Positions 44,619-54,990 are shown, numbered from the stretch's first letter. The stretch is 64,000 nt of DNA from Acholoe squamosa (GCA_949317995.1 OX439041.1:16771501-16835500), one strand, 5' to 3'. Numbers and translations: made by a program. Notes: generated by a model from the sequence alone, not told the origin.

Positions 44619-44672
44619 AAAGGGGGCGGGGCCGTAAGATGCTTGGTGGCCTTCCCCTGGGTCCTATTCAAT
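44619..44672 (-). promoter_or_regulatory. Gag-pol junction: single in-frame UAG, possible readthrough signal
   Basis: The gag stop TAG (44666-44664) is followed by GAC CCA GGG GAA and then 15 sense codons before the pol homology, all in one frame. There is no slippery heptamer. G-rich AGGGGAAGG and the C-rich GGCCCCGCCCCC 20-35 nt downstream could pair into a stem. Gammaretroviruses use a comparable arrangement; the function here is inferred. Confidence 0.6.
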
Positions 44673-47468
44673 ATTGTCATTGTAGTGTTCTCCCTGTCCA
44701 GAATCGGGAGGTTTGTCAGGATGGTTATCTCCTAACTTTTTGTTGTCGTTTCTGCCTGGTGTTGGGTCCCTGGATTTCTTTTGTTGCTGGGTCCAATCAT
44801 CAGGGATTGGGAAATCTGTTGGGACCAGTAGTTTCTGGAAGGACACCTGGCGGGTGTTGGTGGGGGTGGAGGCAACAGGGATGAAAACAAAATTATTTCT
44901 TGTGTCGCTGGATTTGGACCTGCTTTTGTTTCCTTCCTGAGATTTGCTCCTGCCTGGCGACTGATACCTGTTCTTGGAGCCTGATCTGCTGTTTGAGCCG
45001 GATCTGGAGTTGTTATAACCTTGTTGATTTTGGTTGTATCCTGACTTAGGTTTATCGTCATACTGCTTATTATTGCCATTTCCAGGGGGCTTGTTGTTGT
45101 AACTGTTGTTATTGTACTGGTCCCTCCTGGATCTGTTATTGTTGTTGTTGTTGTTGTTCCTTTGCCCATTGTAGTTATTATAGTTCATGGCGCACAAGTC
45201 TGGAGATTGGTTTGAGGCATGGGCTGCTTTGGCTGCTTCCATGACCAATTCTTGTTTTAATGCTGCAGTCTCGGCTTCCCTAATGCTTTTGGGGCTGTCT
45301 GAGAGTACAACATTTTTTATTTCATCTTTGAGGCCATTTATGAGATAGTCCACTTGTACAGATTCGTCCAGGTTGCTGTTGGATAGCAATAAGGTCATAT
45401 CTGCTATGTATTCCTCCACAGTCTCTTTGGGTTGCTGCTTTCTGTTTCTATATCCTTTGATTATTGTGGCAGGGTCAGGCTGGTTGAATCTGCTGAGAAA
45501 GGCGGTATAGACTGCCTCAGTGTCATACATGATTGGTTTGTCAAAAATGTTTGTGAAAAACCATTGTGCTGCTCTGCCCTTTAAAAAGGTATACATACAG
45601 GATGCATGCATTGTTGGGCTGCGGGGGTAGGCATTTCTTATATAGAATTTGAATTCTGCCAGGAATCTGGCTGCAGACCTGTAGGGCGAGGGTTTGTCAA
45701 AGGGTTCTGGCTTGTTAAAACAGCTTAATTGAGCAGATGTGAGTCGCTCAGGTTCAAAACTCCTGTATCCAGTAGGAGCGGAGAAATTGGATTGTCCTAG
45801 ATTTGGTATCATTGGTGTGGACTGAGCTGCAGGCTGGTGGGCAGCTGCTTGGGCAGGTGGAGTGTTTGTAAACAAACCATACATTGGTATAGGGTTGTTG
45901 TAGGGCGTGTGTGCCTGGTGGGGTATGTATACATGGTTGTAAACACTGCCTGAAAGTGATGTGGCGGCTACCGGTGATGGACGAGTGGTAGAGGGCGCCA
46001 TCTGGTGGGTTGTGGCTGAACTACCAAGACCTGCATGTGTCGCGCCTTGTTGGCTGGGCGTGGCACCTGTCGCTACCATTCGGGTTGTATTTTGGAAAAG
46101 GCTTGGGGGGCTGAGCCTGTATCCTACCGGTACAGATGTCGGCATTCTGGTAGAGGTGCTCATAACCTGTGAAGGTTGGCCTGAAGGGGGTAGCCTAGTG
46201 TTGGTGGGTGAGAAAAGGCTGTTTTGGCCTTGGCTGGTAGGTGTTCTTGTCCTATCAATGGCCCTGAATATTTCAGATCTCATTCCATCAATGTTTCTGT
46301 TGATTCTGTCAGACAGATTGGCTGACGCTATTTCAGACCTTCTCAGTACATCAGCGTTGTCCTGAGCTGCTCTTCTTTGTATTTGGCTAATGTCATTCTC
46401 CAGGTGCGATTTCCAAGTGTCCATGTCATTCAACCTGTCATTTATTCTTGACAGTTGGCAGGAGGAGTCGTCTCCAATCCTTTTTATTTCAGCAGACAAT
46501 AAGTTCATTTGTCCTGTTAATAGGTTGGAGAGGGAGTCATTGACTGCCTGGGTGCATTCTCTGACTATGTTCCTCGTCATGTCATCCTGAGGCGTGCTCA
46601 GGGATGAATTTGGTGCTGGAGGTGTCGCCTTGTCTTCCTCAGAGGTAGAGTAGGAGTAGTAAGGCCTAGGGTTTCCTCCAGGTGGATTGCTATCAGGCTG
46701 TGGGTTTTGGTGCGGCCTTAGCAAATTGGTGGGATTAGAGTTGTCTTGCCACTGCTCTTCTAGAATACGGTTTATCCTGTCTAGAAAAACAGAGGGACTC
46801 TCACCACACTGGTAGCTTGGTGTAGCTCCGGTTGGTATCTGTTGTGCACGTCCTGTGTTGAGTCTGTTTTCTCTCCACCTGTGGATTGCTGAGTCTAGCC
46901 TGCTCCTCCAGTAATTGTCTGCTACTGATGGGTGGGCTTGGATGTCCGGTACAGTAAGGTTGTCCCAACTTAGGTCAGGTGCGCACTGTGGGTCAGAATT
47001 ACTGCTGGGTGAGGGTGATCGGCCAGCAGCTTCCAGGGCTTCCTGCAGGCTATTGGATCTTTCCTCTAGATGGCTGTCTAGGTGGAGGTAACCTGGTGAT
47101 CGATTTTCAGGCGTGCTGTATGTGGTACTTTGAAGACCACCTAATCTCAGAGGTGGTGATTCTGAGGGTGAATAACCAGGTAGGGTGAGGTTTAAACCTG
47201 GTGGTGGGGCTCCTGCTGGTGTGCTGGTGGGTGCACCTGTGTTGGTGTCTACTATAGTAGATGAAAAGGGTAAGGTATTTGAACTCACAGGTGTTTGTTT
47301 ATGTGTGCGTCTATGGGCTGGCAGCACTGGGTCCAGCTGGAGCGCGTCTGGCGAGGAGTCTATCGGGTTGGTGTACTGTGTACTGGTGGCTTCTTGCTGA
47401 TCTCTGTTTGGAGATGTAGGGATACGTTGTGGGGCTGGCTCCTTTGGTAGGGTCTCACTGTTGTCCAT
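44664..47468 (-). CDS. gag: Gag of the intact element
   Basis: 934 codons start at an ATG in a good context (GAGCCATGG), 51 nt after the LTR. The first 290 or so residues are Pro/Ser/Thr-rich and look disordered. Residues about 300-420 are rich in charged heptads (MNLLSAEIKRIGDD and on) and probably form a coiled coil. A capsid-like region follows from about residue 590 (PEPFDKPSPYRSAARFLAEF, FLKGRAAQWFF). The C-terminus is Asn-rich, then Arg/Ser-rich (SRSGSKNRYQSPGRSKSQ). No CCHC zinc knuckle is present, so RNA binding is probably by the basic tail. It ends at TAG (44666-44664), in the same frame as pol. Confidence 0.9.
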   Translation of the reverse strand: MDNSETLPKEPAPQRIPTSPNRDQQEATSTQYTNPIDSSPDALQLDPVLPAHRRTHKQTPVSSNTLPFSSTIVDTNTGAPTSTPAGAPPPGLNLTLPGYSPSESPPLRLGGLQSTTYSTPENRSPGYLHLDSHLEERSNSLQEALEAAGRSPSPSSNSDPQCAPDLSWDNLTVPDIQAHPSVADNYWRSRLDSAIHRWRENRLNTGRAQQIPTGATPSYQCGESPSVFLDRINRILEEQWQDNSNPTNLLRPHQNPQPDSNPPGGNPRPYYSYSTSEEDKATPPAPNSSLSTPQDDMTRNIVRECTQAVNDSLSNLLTGQMNLLSAEIKRIGDDSSCQLSRINDRLNDMDTWKSHLENDISQIQRRAAQDNADVLRRSEIASANLSDRINRNIDGMRSEIFRAIDRTRTPTSQGQNSLFSPTNTRLPPSGQPSQVMSTSTRMPTSVPVGYRLSPPSLFQNTTRMVATGATPSQQGATHAGLGSSATTHQMAPSTTRPSPVAATSLSGSVYNHVYIPHQAHTPYNNPIPMYGLFTNTPPAQAAAHQPAAQSTPMIPNLGQSNFSAPTGYRSFEPERLTSAQLSCFNKPEPFDKPSPYRSAARFLAEFKFYIRNAYPRSPTMHASCMYTFLKGRAAQWFFTNIFDKPIMYDTEAVYTAFLSRFNQPDPATIIKGYRNRKQQPKETVEEYIADMTLLLSNSNLDESVQVDYLINGLKDEIKNVVLSDSPKSIREAETAALKQELVMEAAKAAHASNQSPDLCAMNYNNYNGQRNNNNNNNNRSRRDQYNNNSYNNKPPGNGNNKQYDDKPKSGYNQNQQGYNNSRSGSNSRSGSKNRYQSPGRSKSQEGNKSRSKSSDTRNNFVFIPVASTPTNTRQVSFQKLLVPTDFPIPDDWTQQQKKSRDPTPGRNDNKKLGDNHPDKPPDSGQGEHYNDNIE

Positions 47469-47500
47469 GGCTCATGAGAGGTGGTAACTGTGGGATGATA

Positions 47501-47519
47501 CGTGAGGGTTTTCCACCAT
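47501..47519 (-). other. Primer-binding site candidate
   Basis: One base after the 5' LTR the minus strand reads TGGTGGAAAACCC. TGG fits the CCA end of a tRNA primer. I cannot assign the tRNA from sequence alone. The whole leader between LTR and gag ATG is only 51 nt. Confidence 0.55.
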
Positions 47520-48195
47520 TGTCAACGAGTCCGTAAATGATGAATAAGGATGAAAACAGACGAATCAGGAATCCAGTTTGATATCCACTTTATTCATAGA
47601 AGTCCACGAGGTATAGATGGTGATACAGTATAAAGGTGCCCAACAGTGTCCAAGCCTAGCCCTTGAGCCAAGGGCCTTGGTCTCACGTGAGTGTGTGAGG
47701 TATGAAGTATGAAGGTGGAAAGATGAGTGAGCTGCTCCCTCCACAGGTATTTGTAGTAGGAGCTGCTCACCCAGCTCATCCTAAAAATAGTATCAGGTGA
47801 GCTAAATATAGTAACTGGGGAACTCCAGTGCAGGTTTGTAGGGGGGATCCCAAACATAGCATTGGGGTTCACAGAGTTCAGTGTGGTTCTAAATATAGCT
47901 GCTGGGAACTCCCGGTATGCTGTGAGCTGCTCATGATCAATGGGCATGTCCTCCAGCAGGAGGAGTTGTTTCTAAACATTGTCTGCTAGGAATTTCCAGC
48001 ATGCAGCGAGCTGCTAGTGATTGACGGCGTATCCTCCAGTGGGAGGAGGCGGGGTCACTAAGTGCAGCTGACGCCGCCAGCCTTTGGTCTTTGGTATGGT
48101 TTGGCTTGTGGGTAGACTCGGACACTGGGTTACATGGTAGAGTCAAGGTGAAAAATAAATATGATAAGTACAATACCTATAACGGTCTACTGACA
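47520..48195 (-). repeat. 5' LTR of the intact element
   Basis: It is 676 bp and reads TGTCAGTAGACC to ACTCGTTGACA on the minus strand. An AATAAA lies at 47594-47589, about 70 bp before its end. The U3 part holds several GAGCAGCTC boxes and CTATATTTAG motifs. The outer flank ATAA (48196-48199) is the target duplication. The open frames inside it are not genes. Confidence 0.93.
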
Positions 48196-48599
48196 ATAAC
48201 TTGACCAGTGGGTGTCATGGAAGGCATAATGCATGATCAGATTCAAGAACAAGAAGGGCTGTCTCCATTGTTGTTTGTCTATGTACCATATCCAAATATC
48301 ATGCATCAAGAGGTTTACCAGCCAATACTCTTTCAAAATGTATATACAATGTTGTAGATTATAAAAACACTCAGTGTTTTTTTGGTGAGAAAAGTCCAAA
48401 AAGTAACCTTTTTTGCTGCATTAATCTATAAAACAGCAGAATCACACAGACACCAGTAGATTGCAGCCCACATGTAAACATGGATTGGGGAAGGGGCAGA
48501 TCTAAAGTGATACTTCAAATACTAGTTAGACTGATTTGAAATACTTAATGACATTGATGATTAGTATCTATGCATTGCTTTGACAGATATCTTATGCTG

Positions 48600-48835
48600 A
48601 CCAATTGAAAACCTGATTCCTTTTTTTCCTATGTTAAAATGTATTAAGATAATAGAGATACATGCAGGAATACATGGGTGTCCATATGGGACATATGGAT
48701 GTCCTTAAGTGACATACGGATATCCATATGTCACTTTTAGGACACTATCTGGTCGCCCTCCACCATGTACATTATTTTACAGGGACATCTGTATACATAC
48801 AGACATCCATAGATTTGGGGAAAACAGGCCCCTGG
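48600..48835. repeat. Diverged copy of the 1161-1395 fold-back repeat
   Basis: It shares tcctatgttaaaat near its start, atgtcacttttagga in its middle and an inverted ggggaaaacaggcccc near its end. It also contains repeated GTCCATATG-type words and their complements. Confidence 0.4.
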
Positions 48836-48899
48836 TTATATAATGAAATAACTCAGGTGGTTATGTGTAATGTTTAATAATAGAATTTCAGAATCTTAC

Positions 48900-50909
48900 C
48901 TGAGGAGACATAGCCTTTCGCCATGATAATGTGGTAGGAGGTGTTGCTGAAGTCTGCTATTGACTCATAATCTGGGCCATCCGAAATATCAATTTCAGTT
49001 TTATTACGAATGTAGGAAAATCGGCAACTGATTCTCCCATCAGCATAACGGATTGCTTGGGCATTGATATCCAGACCTAGGTTAACCTATAGATAAAAGA
49101 AGACAAAATTAGCCCAGCTTTAAACCAGCTTTTTTGATTTTTGAAATTCAGTGTATGGGTAAAACACTGAAACATATACCAAAAAATGCCTTGGATCTAC
49201 TTTCGATGAGGAATCCAGTGGTATGCTCAGAAATTGTGCTCCTAGTGCATGTCCCCATATTGATCTCATCATACCTTAGTGATAAAAAATAGACCTAATG
49301 TTTTTTAAACTCAAAACACAGACAAAACCTTGGACTTAATTCGATTATTAAGGAGGCCTTATCTGTGGGGGGGGTCAAAGGGGTCACGCTTTATCCACAA
49401 TAGATACAAGATAAAGACCAAGTTTGTCTCTGTATGTGCAACAAGCTATTATACAGTGTGCTATGGCTATGACGCCTACATTGACCAATAACAAGACTTG
49501 ATATTTTGGCTGTGCACTCCATAAGTGAATTAACAAATCTGATTATTCTCTAGGTGTAACAACACAAACACTATTCATTATGCATAGCACTCTTTTGTTA
49601 GAAAAAATGAGATGCATACCGGAGTGAAGACTCTATTCCCAGGGGTAAATGTTGTCTCTGAAGACTGGATCTCCAAGGTTCCTGTATCTTCATTGAATAC
49701 ACAGTTAACAGCAAGAGCTGGGAACTACAAGTAGACACAAAAATGTAAGAATCAAGTGTTTCATCAAGAAATCAGTCTAGGACCTGTCATGATTTATTGT
49801 GCACATAGATATCAAGTGAAGGTACATTGTGCAATGGTCTGTGCAATTATAAGGACAAATTGGGTCAAAATTTAATGACTACAATATTTAATATCATATA
49901 TATATATAATTTCGAGAGAAAATTATTGTCATAATTATGAATGATGATAGACCAGATCATACTGAAAACCTAGAAGGTCTGAAACTCATCAGTGGTGACG
50001 ACTTTAGGTCTTCAGATTGACAATACCTAAATCTACAACTTTAGGAGGACAAAATGAGGACTTTAGGCATAATGACTCTGAATTGTTAGTATTGTCATAC
50101 TGATGACTTAAATTAGTCAAGTTTGATATCATATTGGATATTTGAATTCAGCATAGAAAAGAAGTGAAGCACCAAATGAGCTGGGTATCTTTTTGTATTT
50201 TGACACATAACAAGAATATCTAAGGGTGTCCCAGGAGGGGCACTCAATTGCTTTGATATGCGTGTGCAGCTGGATCAATGGGAACCCTGGCCCTAGGTTT
50301 GGGGGATTTTACCTGAGAAAAAAACCCTTGCTATGGAATTTCATCAAAGAGTTCATGTTCTTTAAAAGTCTAGTAATAATAACTGAACTTTGTTTGGAAA
50401 GTTGACAGAAAAATAGTCTCTTTTTTGTGAAGATTTTTAAAATGTTTTAGAATATTCCTACAAAATCTGACACTTTGCCAGTCATTTGGACAAAAGTTTT
50501 ACGTTTTTGGAGGAAACCTACACAGGGGTAGTCCCTTTTTAAGGTTATTTTGGTTTAAATGTGAATTTTGTTAGTATGTTTTAAGTGAAATATAGCCTTG
50601 CAAGCTGCACGTACATCATGTAAGCAAAATGTAGACCCCTCACCCACCTCTAAGGGACGATGGCCAAGAGTTGATTGCATAACCACAAGCCAACCTATTA
50701 ATTAAGGCCCTCTTTGCATAACCTACCATTCCTCCATATTCTGAGAATCCAGCAGAAACAAAGTGTTGTTTATCTTTTACTGTGCCTGACAGATGGAAGT
50801 CGATGTACTTGGCACGAGGCACCCAACTCAAGTAGAATTCACACTCTTCCACTGGGCACCATGCAGGCTGCCTGAAACATCCATGTGTTCTCCCGCACTC
50901 CTCAGCTGG
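48900..50909 (-). CDS. FRRS1: Gene B exons 5-7: DOMON domain
   Basis: Exon 5 (50909-50727) carries PAEECGRTHGCFRQPAWCP and FYLSWV. Exon 6 (49724-49620) matches the gene A exon with few changes. Exon 7 (49086-48900) starts VNLGLDIN and ends VSS in phase 1 at GTAAGA. Lengths 183, 105 and 187 nt equal those of gene A. No lesion is seen in these three exons. Exon 7 is the last exon before the large retroelement. Confidence 0.78.
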
Positions 50910-51404
50910 CTTCACACAGACAAATTCAACTTCATTAATATACCACCATTAAGGGCTCAATACAATATTATGGTAATAATGAAAACGAGAGGTTAGCCAA
51001 TCCATTCGGTTGTTCTTAGTCAATCAATTAGTCATGATAAGTGATAAATAGTGATGCTTAAAGCACCAGTATGCATTTGGTAACATAAAGGACACTAAAT
51101 TGACTTTACTCCAGTCAGCTTTTTATAACTGAATTGCTATTATTTTAGAAAAGGCTAAGGTAAGTCTGGAAATGCAACCTGTTCATCCCTTACCCACCAT
51201 TGATTTTGACTGGAAGTGGGGGGAACTTTATCAGGAAGATTGCAGATTTGCTCCCAATTCAAAGTCGGGCAGATATCAGCTTCAGTGAAATCGGGGCTTT
51301 AGTGGATATAGCTTCATTCTACATAATCAACAGGATTTCATAATTTACATGGCCAGAAATACAATAGTTTAAGTTGAGCCTCAATGGACATGGCCTGGAC
51401 TTAC

Positions 51405-52296
51405 CACCGGGGTTCTTGAAGATATCATTGCTGTTGTTGTTGGCTCTGTTGTTGATGACATTGTTGTTGTTGATGGCATTCTTGCTGTTGGTGTCATTAT
51501 TGGTGCTGTTGTCTTGTCTTTATCATACATGATAACACTTGACTGTATGGGACGCCAGTAAACCCGGAAGTTTTTAACGATGGTTACCCTAAGCAATGAA
51601 GAAAAACAATTACAACAGCAGTACTCTTCTGGAAATATTTTAATCATTTGTCAAATGATATGAAAATATGAGAAAAACCAGCAGCTGTACCCACTACATG
51701 CCCGGGAAACTTTGACATCAAGCAGAGGGGAAACAAAGATACAGATGTAGGTTGGCTCTTTATGGGTTCCATTAGTGTGACATTAAAGAGGTTAAGATTT
51801 GCCTATTTGTAACATATATTTCTATTATTCTAGACGTACACGTTGTTCTCTAATGATAAAGCAAACACAAAGCAACTGAATTCAACTCCAACCAATGCAT
51901 TTTGTAGAGTATACTTTACCAAAGAACCATTATTGGAAGATACCATCACAATATATATTCTCAGAATGAAAAAAAATAATTCAACACAAAGAACTCTTCA
52001 CCTGAAGAAGGTTACTACAGACCAAAACATCGTGGTCTCATGAATACTATGGTATGATAAAGCTTATTAATCTGTTTTCTGTTGTCTAGTTGTGTTTATT
52101 ATATTATTGTGATTTTCTATATAGTTATGGATCATGCTCTACATTATGATGTTCATTAGGTATACCTATGTCAAAGAGTGTGCATACCATATTTTGACGT
52201 TGGTACCAGGGGATCCCATAGGTGCGACCCACCAGAATCGTAATGATGTTTTTTCTGTTTGCCTTGCTTCTGTGATATACCAGTCAAAGAGGGGAT
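51405..52296 (-). pseudogene. FRRS1: Gene B exons 3-4: Reeler end (frameshifted) and shortened stalk
   Basis: Exon 3 (52296-52188) is 109 nt against 113 in gene A: one whole codon is missing, and one further base is lost in a run of six A at about 52250. From there the reading frame shifts, and exon 4 would then meet an early stop. Read in the gene A frame, exon 4 (51588-51405, 184 nt) gives VTIVKNFRVYWRP and a short Thr-rich stalk. Confidence 0.75.
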
Positions 52297-52904
52297 CTAA
52301 GAAAGGCACAGGAAAGATTGTTCAAGATTAGTGGCCTGATGACAAAAAAAAAGATATAATAAGTAGGTGCTAAATTTAATGTTATGAAGTGGTGATGAAT
52401 AGTTGACAATGTGATGAATAGTTAGACTAGGTGATGAATAGTTGACAATATATGTTGCACCGCTTTCATAAAGATGGTTAAGGGAGGCGTTTGGGCTGCA
52501 AACAGCCCTTACTACTTAAGTTAACACACTCTTACATTACAGGCATTGTGCAATGTGGAACTAAAATTGCTCGTGCAATCACAATTTTCAACTCCAAACC
52601 TTTCCAAAGGTTTCTAGATGTTGAAAGACGTTGTGTCTTTTTGTGAGATTGCTAGCAGATCTATAATGGGCACTTTGACTTTGGTATATCTCCAGGCATA
52701 GCTAAGTTTCTCAGTACATCATGAAGAAGGGGGGGGGGCGGCTCAAAAATATTTATGATGGCATTTATGGATTTTATTTAAAATGAAAAGGTGTGCCTGT
52801 CTTGGAGATTACGTAATCTAAAAAAATCACACATTGCCTTTATGTGGCCCGATGTTATTCGCACGAGATCCTCGTGTGAATAAGACCTGCTATTCGCACA
52901 AGAG

Positions 52905-53450
52905 TTCATAATATATAGGACAAAAGACAAGATACAAGACAAAATAAGGAATGGTAAGACACAGGACAAAACATAAAGGGCATCCTGAGTACTGGTAAAA
53001 TACTGGATATTATAAGATACAGGGCTATGCAAGGACATATCATATACAACACCACCCTGAGGAATGATAATACTATCATACAGGACACACTGAGTACTGG
53101 TAGGATACAGGACATTTAAGATACAGAACATGAGAGAACATATCATACAGCACCACTCTGAGGAACGGTAAAATAGAGGACACCCGGCGAAGAATAAGAT
53201 ACATGTATATCATTTGTCATTATCTTGTGCTTCCTGGTTTGGTGCTGTATCTTATATATGTCCTGTATCTTACCCTCCACTGTGGGTCCTGTATCTTATA
53301 TTTATGTCCTGTATCTTACCCTCCACTATGGGTCCTGCATCTTATATATGTCTTGTATCTTACCCTCCACTGTGGGTACTGTATCTTATATATGTCTTGT
53401 ATCTTACCCTCCACCGTGGGTCCTGTATCTTACCATGATGGAGTCCTGTA
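52905..53450. repeat. Two opposed minisatellite blocks in gene B intron 2
   Basis: From 52905 to about 53190 the words GATACAGGAC and GGTAAGACAC recur. From about 53235 to 53450 the complementary phrase TGTCCTGTATCTTA recurs with CCCTCCACTGTGGG in units of about 54 bp. The two blocks are therefore inverted relative to each other. Open frames in all three phases here reflect the repeat, not genes. Confidence 0.7.
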
Positions 53451-53567
53451 TATTACTGCATGTCCCATTTCCAGCAAAAAAAAGTGAAGATTTTATAGCC
53501 TATACACCATAATTTTGCATGGCAGTTGTACCTTTGCAATGATTGTAGGTATTGTTTTGAGTCTTAC

Positions 53568-54167
53568 CCCTGTGCAGGCATCTCTGGCTGTGATAACTCT
53601 ATTAACAATGTATGTTCCAAATGAGAGTTCCCCATTTTGTCCTGCTGCATTGTCCGGTCGGACCTGAACTAGGAATCCCAAAAAGGGCTCCGCTGGGTTC
53701 AGACTGGTAACATTCACTTAAGGAGATGAGGATGTGTGGAGGAGAATAAAGATATATGAGGGTGTAGCCAAACCTTATTACTGCTGTAATGAAATTATCT
53801 TAGATAAAATGGTAAAAAATATTTAAGTCTATTAAGTCTATATTTGGAAGACACCTCATAGAATTATAAGATATTGACTCATTGACTCATAAGATATTGA
53901 CTCATTTTCTCATACAGGTTAACATACCTATCATTACCATATATTGTAACTGAACCTACCGAAAATTCTTTCTCCATCAGTGTATTTGTATGTAGAAACT
54001 GTCAGTTGAACAGGAGGTCTCCCAGCCTAAGGGTTTTGGCCCATGTGTCTAGGCATCATATCCTTACATGCTGCGTCAGGTACCCCAAGCCTCAGACAGT
54101 TGTTGCTGTATGAAATCCTGACTAATGTTGCCAGGATGGACCACATGACCATACATTTTACAGCCAT
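53568..54167 (-). pseudogene. FRRS1: Gene B exons 1-2: signal peptide and Reeler start, with in-frame TAG
   Basis: Exon 1 (54167-53960, 208 nt, same as gene A) opens MAVKCMVMWSILATLV and reaches the conserved RHMGQNP, where the next codon is TAG (54029-54027). The rest of the exon continues the Reeler homology after the stop. Exon 2 (53716-53568, 149 nt) encodes FLGFLVQVRP and DACTG and ends at GTAAGA. The nonsense codon differs from the gene A codon CAA by two changes. Confidence 0.75.
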
Positions 54168-54885
54168 ACCTTGCCAAAAATGTGAATGTCACTACGTTGT
54201 ATATTCTCAGAATGTTTCTTTAAGACTTAGTGATAGTGCCATCACAACAGAATTTCTGAAGGTGCTATCATTAACTTGTCAGCCAAATTTGTGTAACATT
54301 AAACTCTTTGAATGGATGTAACGATGTATGATTTCATACATTACTCTATGTTAACGTGTTTGTGACTTTCAAAGGAACACCAATATATTTACCATCTGCT
54401 TGTGGTTCATTTACAGTGAGATGCAATTTCTGATCGAAGATGAATGTAAGATGTTGTTATGGTTGAATAAAAGTTTAAATCTTGTTAAAAGAAATATGAG
54501 TTTGTTTTGCGACCTGATATGTCACAAAGCTTGACGCTGTGCATATAACCTCAGCAAGTCCAAAAGGGTAAATTTGTGGCATTTCTGCACGTGGGTATAA
54601 TACTATGCATTCTATTTTCAAGAAGCTAGGAAGGATTCATTACATTGAAAGAATAAAGTGGAAGCAGGATTTGAAATAATTGTATATCCCAAAATGATAG
54701 AATTCTGAAATGGGCTTGGAATTTCAGGTATGTATGTGCACAATATCACCCTCTTAGTTACCAGTTATTATGTATTTATACCACGATTTCTGGGTTACTC
54801 AGTGCTTTTTGCTGGATATTCCCATCCACATATCTGTCGATATTGCACACCCTGTAGGCTGTAACATCAATTTTGTAAGGCGTGC

Positions 54886-54942
54886 GGTTATCCATGGATA
54901 ACCTGCACCCAGTGTGGGTTATCCATGGATAACCGCACACCT
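54886..54942. repeat. Paired 18-bp palindromes GGTTATCCATGGATAACC
   Basis: Two copies of GGTTATCCATGGATAACC, each a perfect palindrome, lie either side of tgcacccagtgtg. Flanking TGCG and CGCA extend the symmetry, so the block is also one larger inverted repeat. Confidence 0.9.
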
Positions 54943-54990
54943 CTCATGTCCTTCCATGTCATATGTTACATGTTAAAACCCATGATATAC

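Larger units (their letters stand above)
31472..48195 (-). mobile_element. Near-intact 16.7-kb env-bearing Ty3/gypsy (errantivirus-like) element in gene B intron 7
   Basis: LTRs of 677 and 676 bp flank a 15.4-kb internal region with gag, pol and env on the minus strand. The element begins and ends TG...CA, and ATAA borders both sides (31468-31471 and 48196-48199), a 4-bp target duplication as in gypsy-group errantiviruses. The LTRs differ at only about five positions, so the insertion is recent. Gag, Pol and Env reading frames are uninterrupted. The size is about twice that of typical errantiviruses. The excess lies between pol and env (about 1.8 kb) and between env and the 3' LTR (about 3.6 kb). 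The orientation is the same as gene B. Confidence 0.93.
26564..54167 (-). pseudogene. FRRS1: Gene B: ferric-chelate reductase 1-like, 15 exons, with nonsense and frameshift lesions
   Basis: The exons are 54167-53960, 53716-53568, 52296-52188, 51588-51405, 50909-50727, 49724-49620, 49086-48900, 31438-31319, 30737-30628, 30274-30185, 30017-29949, 28921-28822, 28482-28330, 27805-27741 and 26701-26564. All splice sites are GT-AG, and lengths match gene A exon by exon. The total of 1970 nt is one base short of a whole number of codons. The architecture is signal peptide, Reeler, short Thr stalk, DOMON, five-to-six-helix b561 core and a final membrane helix ending at TAG. Two lesions stand out: TAG at 54029-54027 in exon 1, where gene A has CAA, and one A missing from an A-run in exon 3. 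Intron 7 also holds a 16.7-kb retroelement in the sense orientation. I infer a pseudogene, but sequencing error in the A-run is possible. Confidence 0.78.

Noticed and set aside
53203..53512. Three overlapping frames of 74-95 codons
   Set aside because: They are open in all phases because of a stop-poor tandem repeat.
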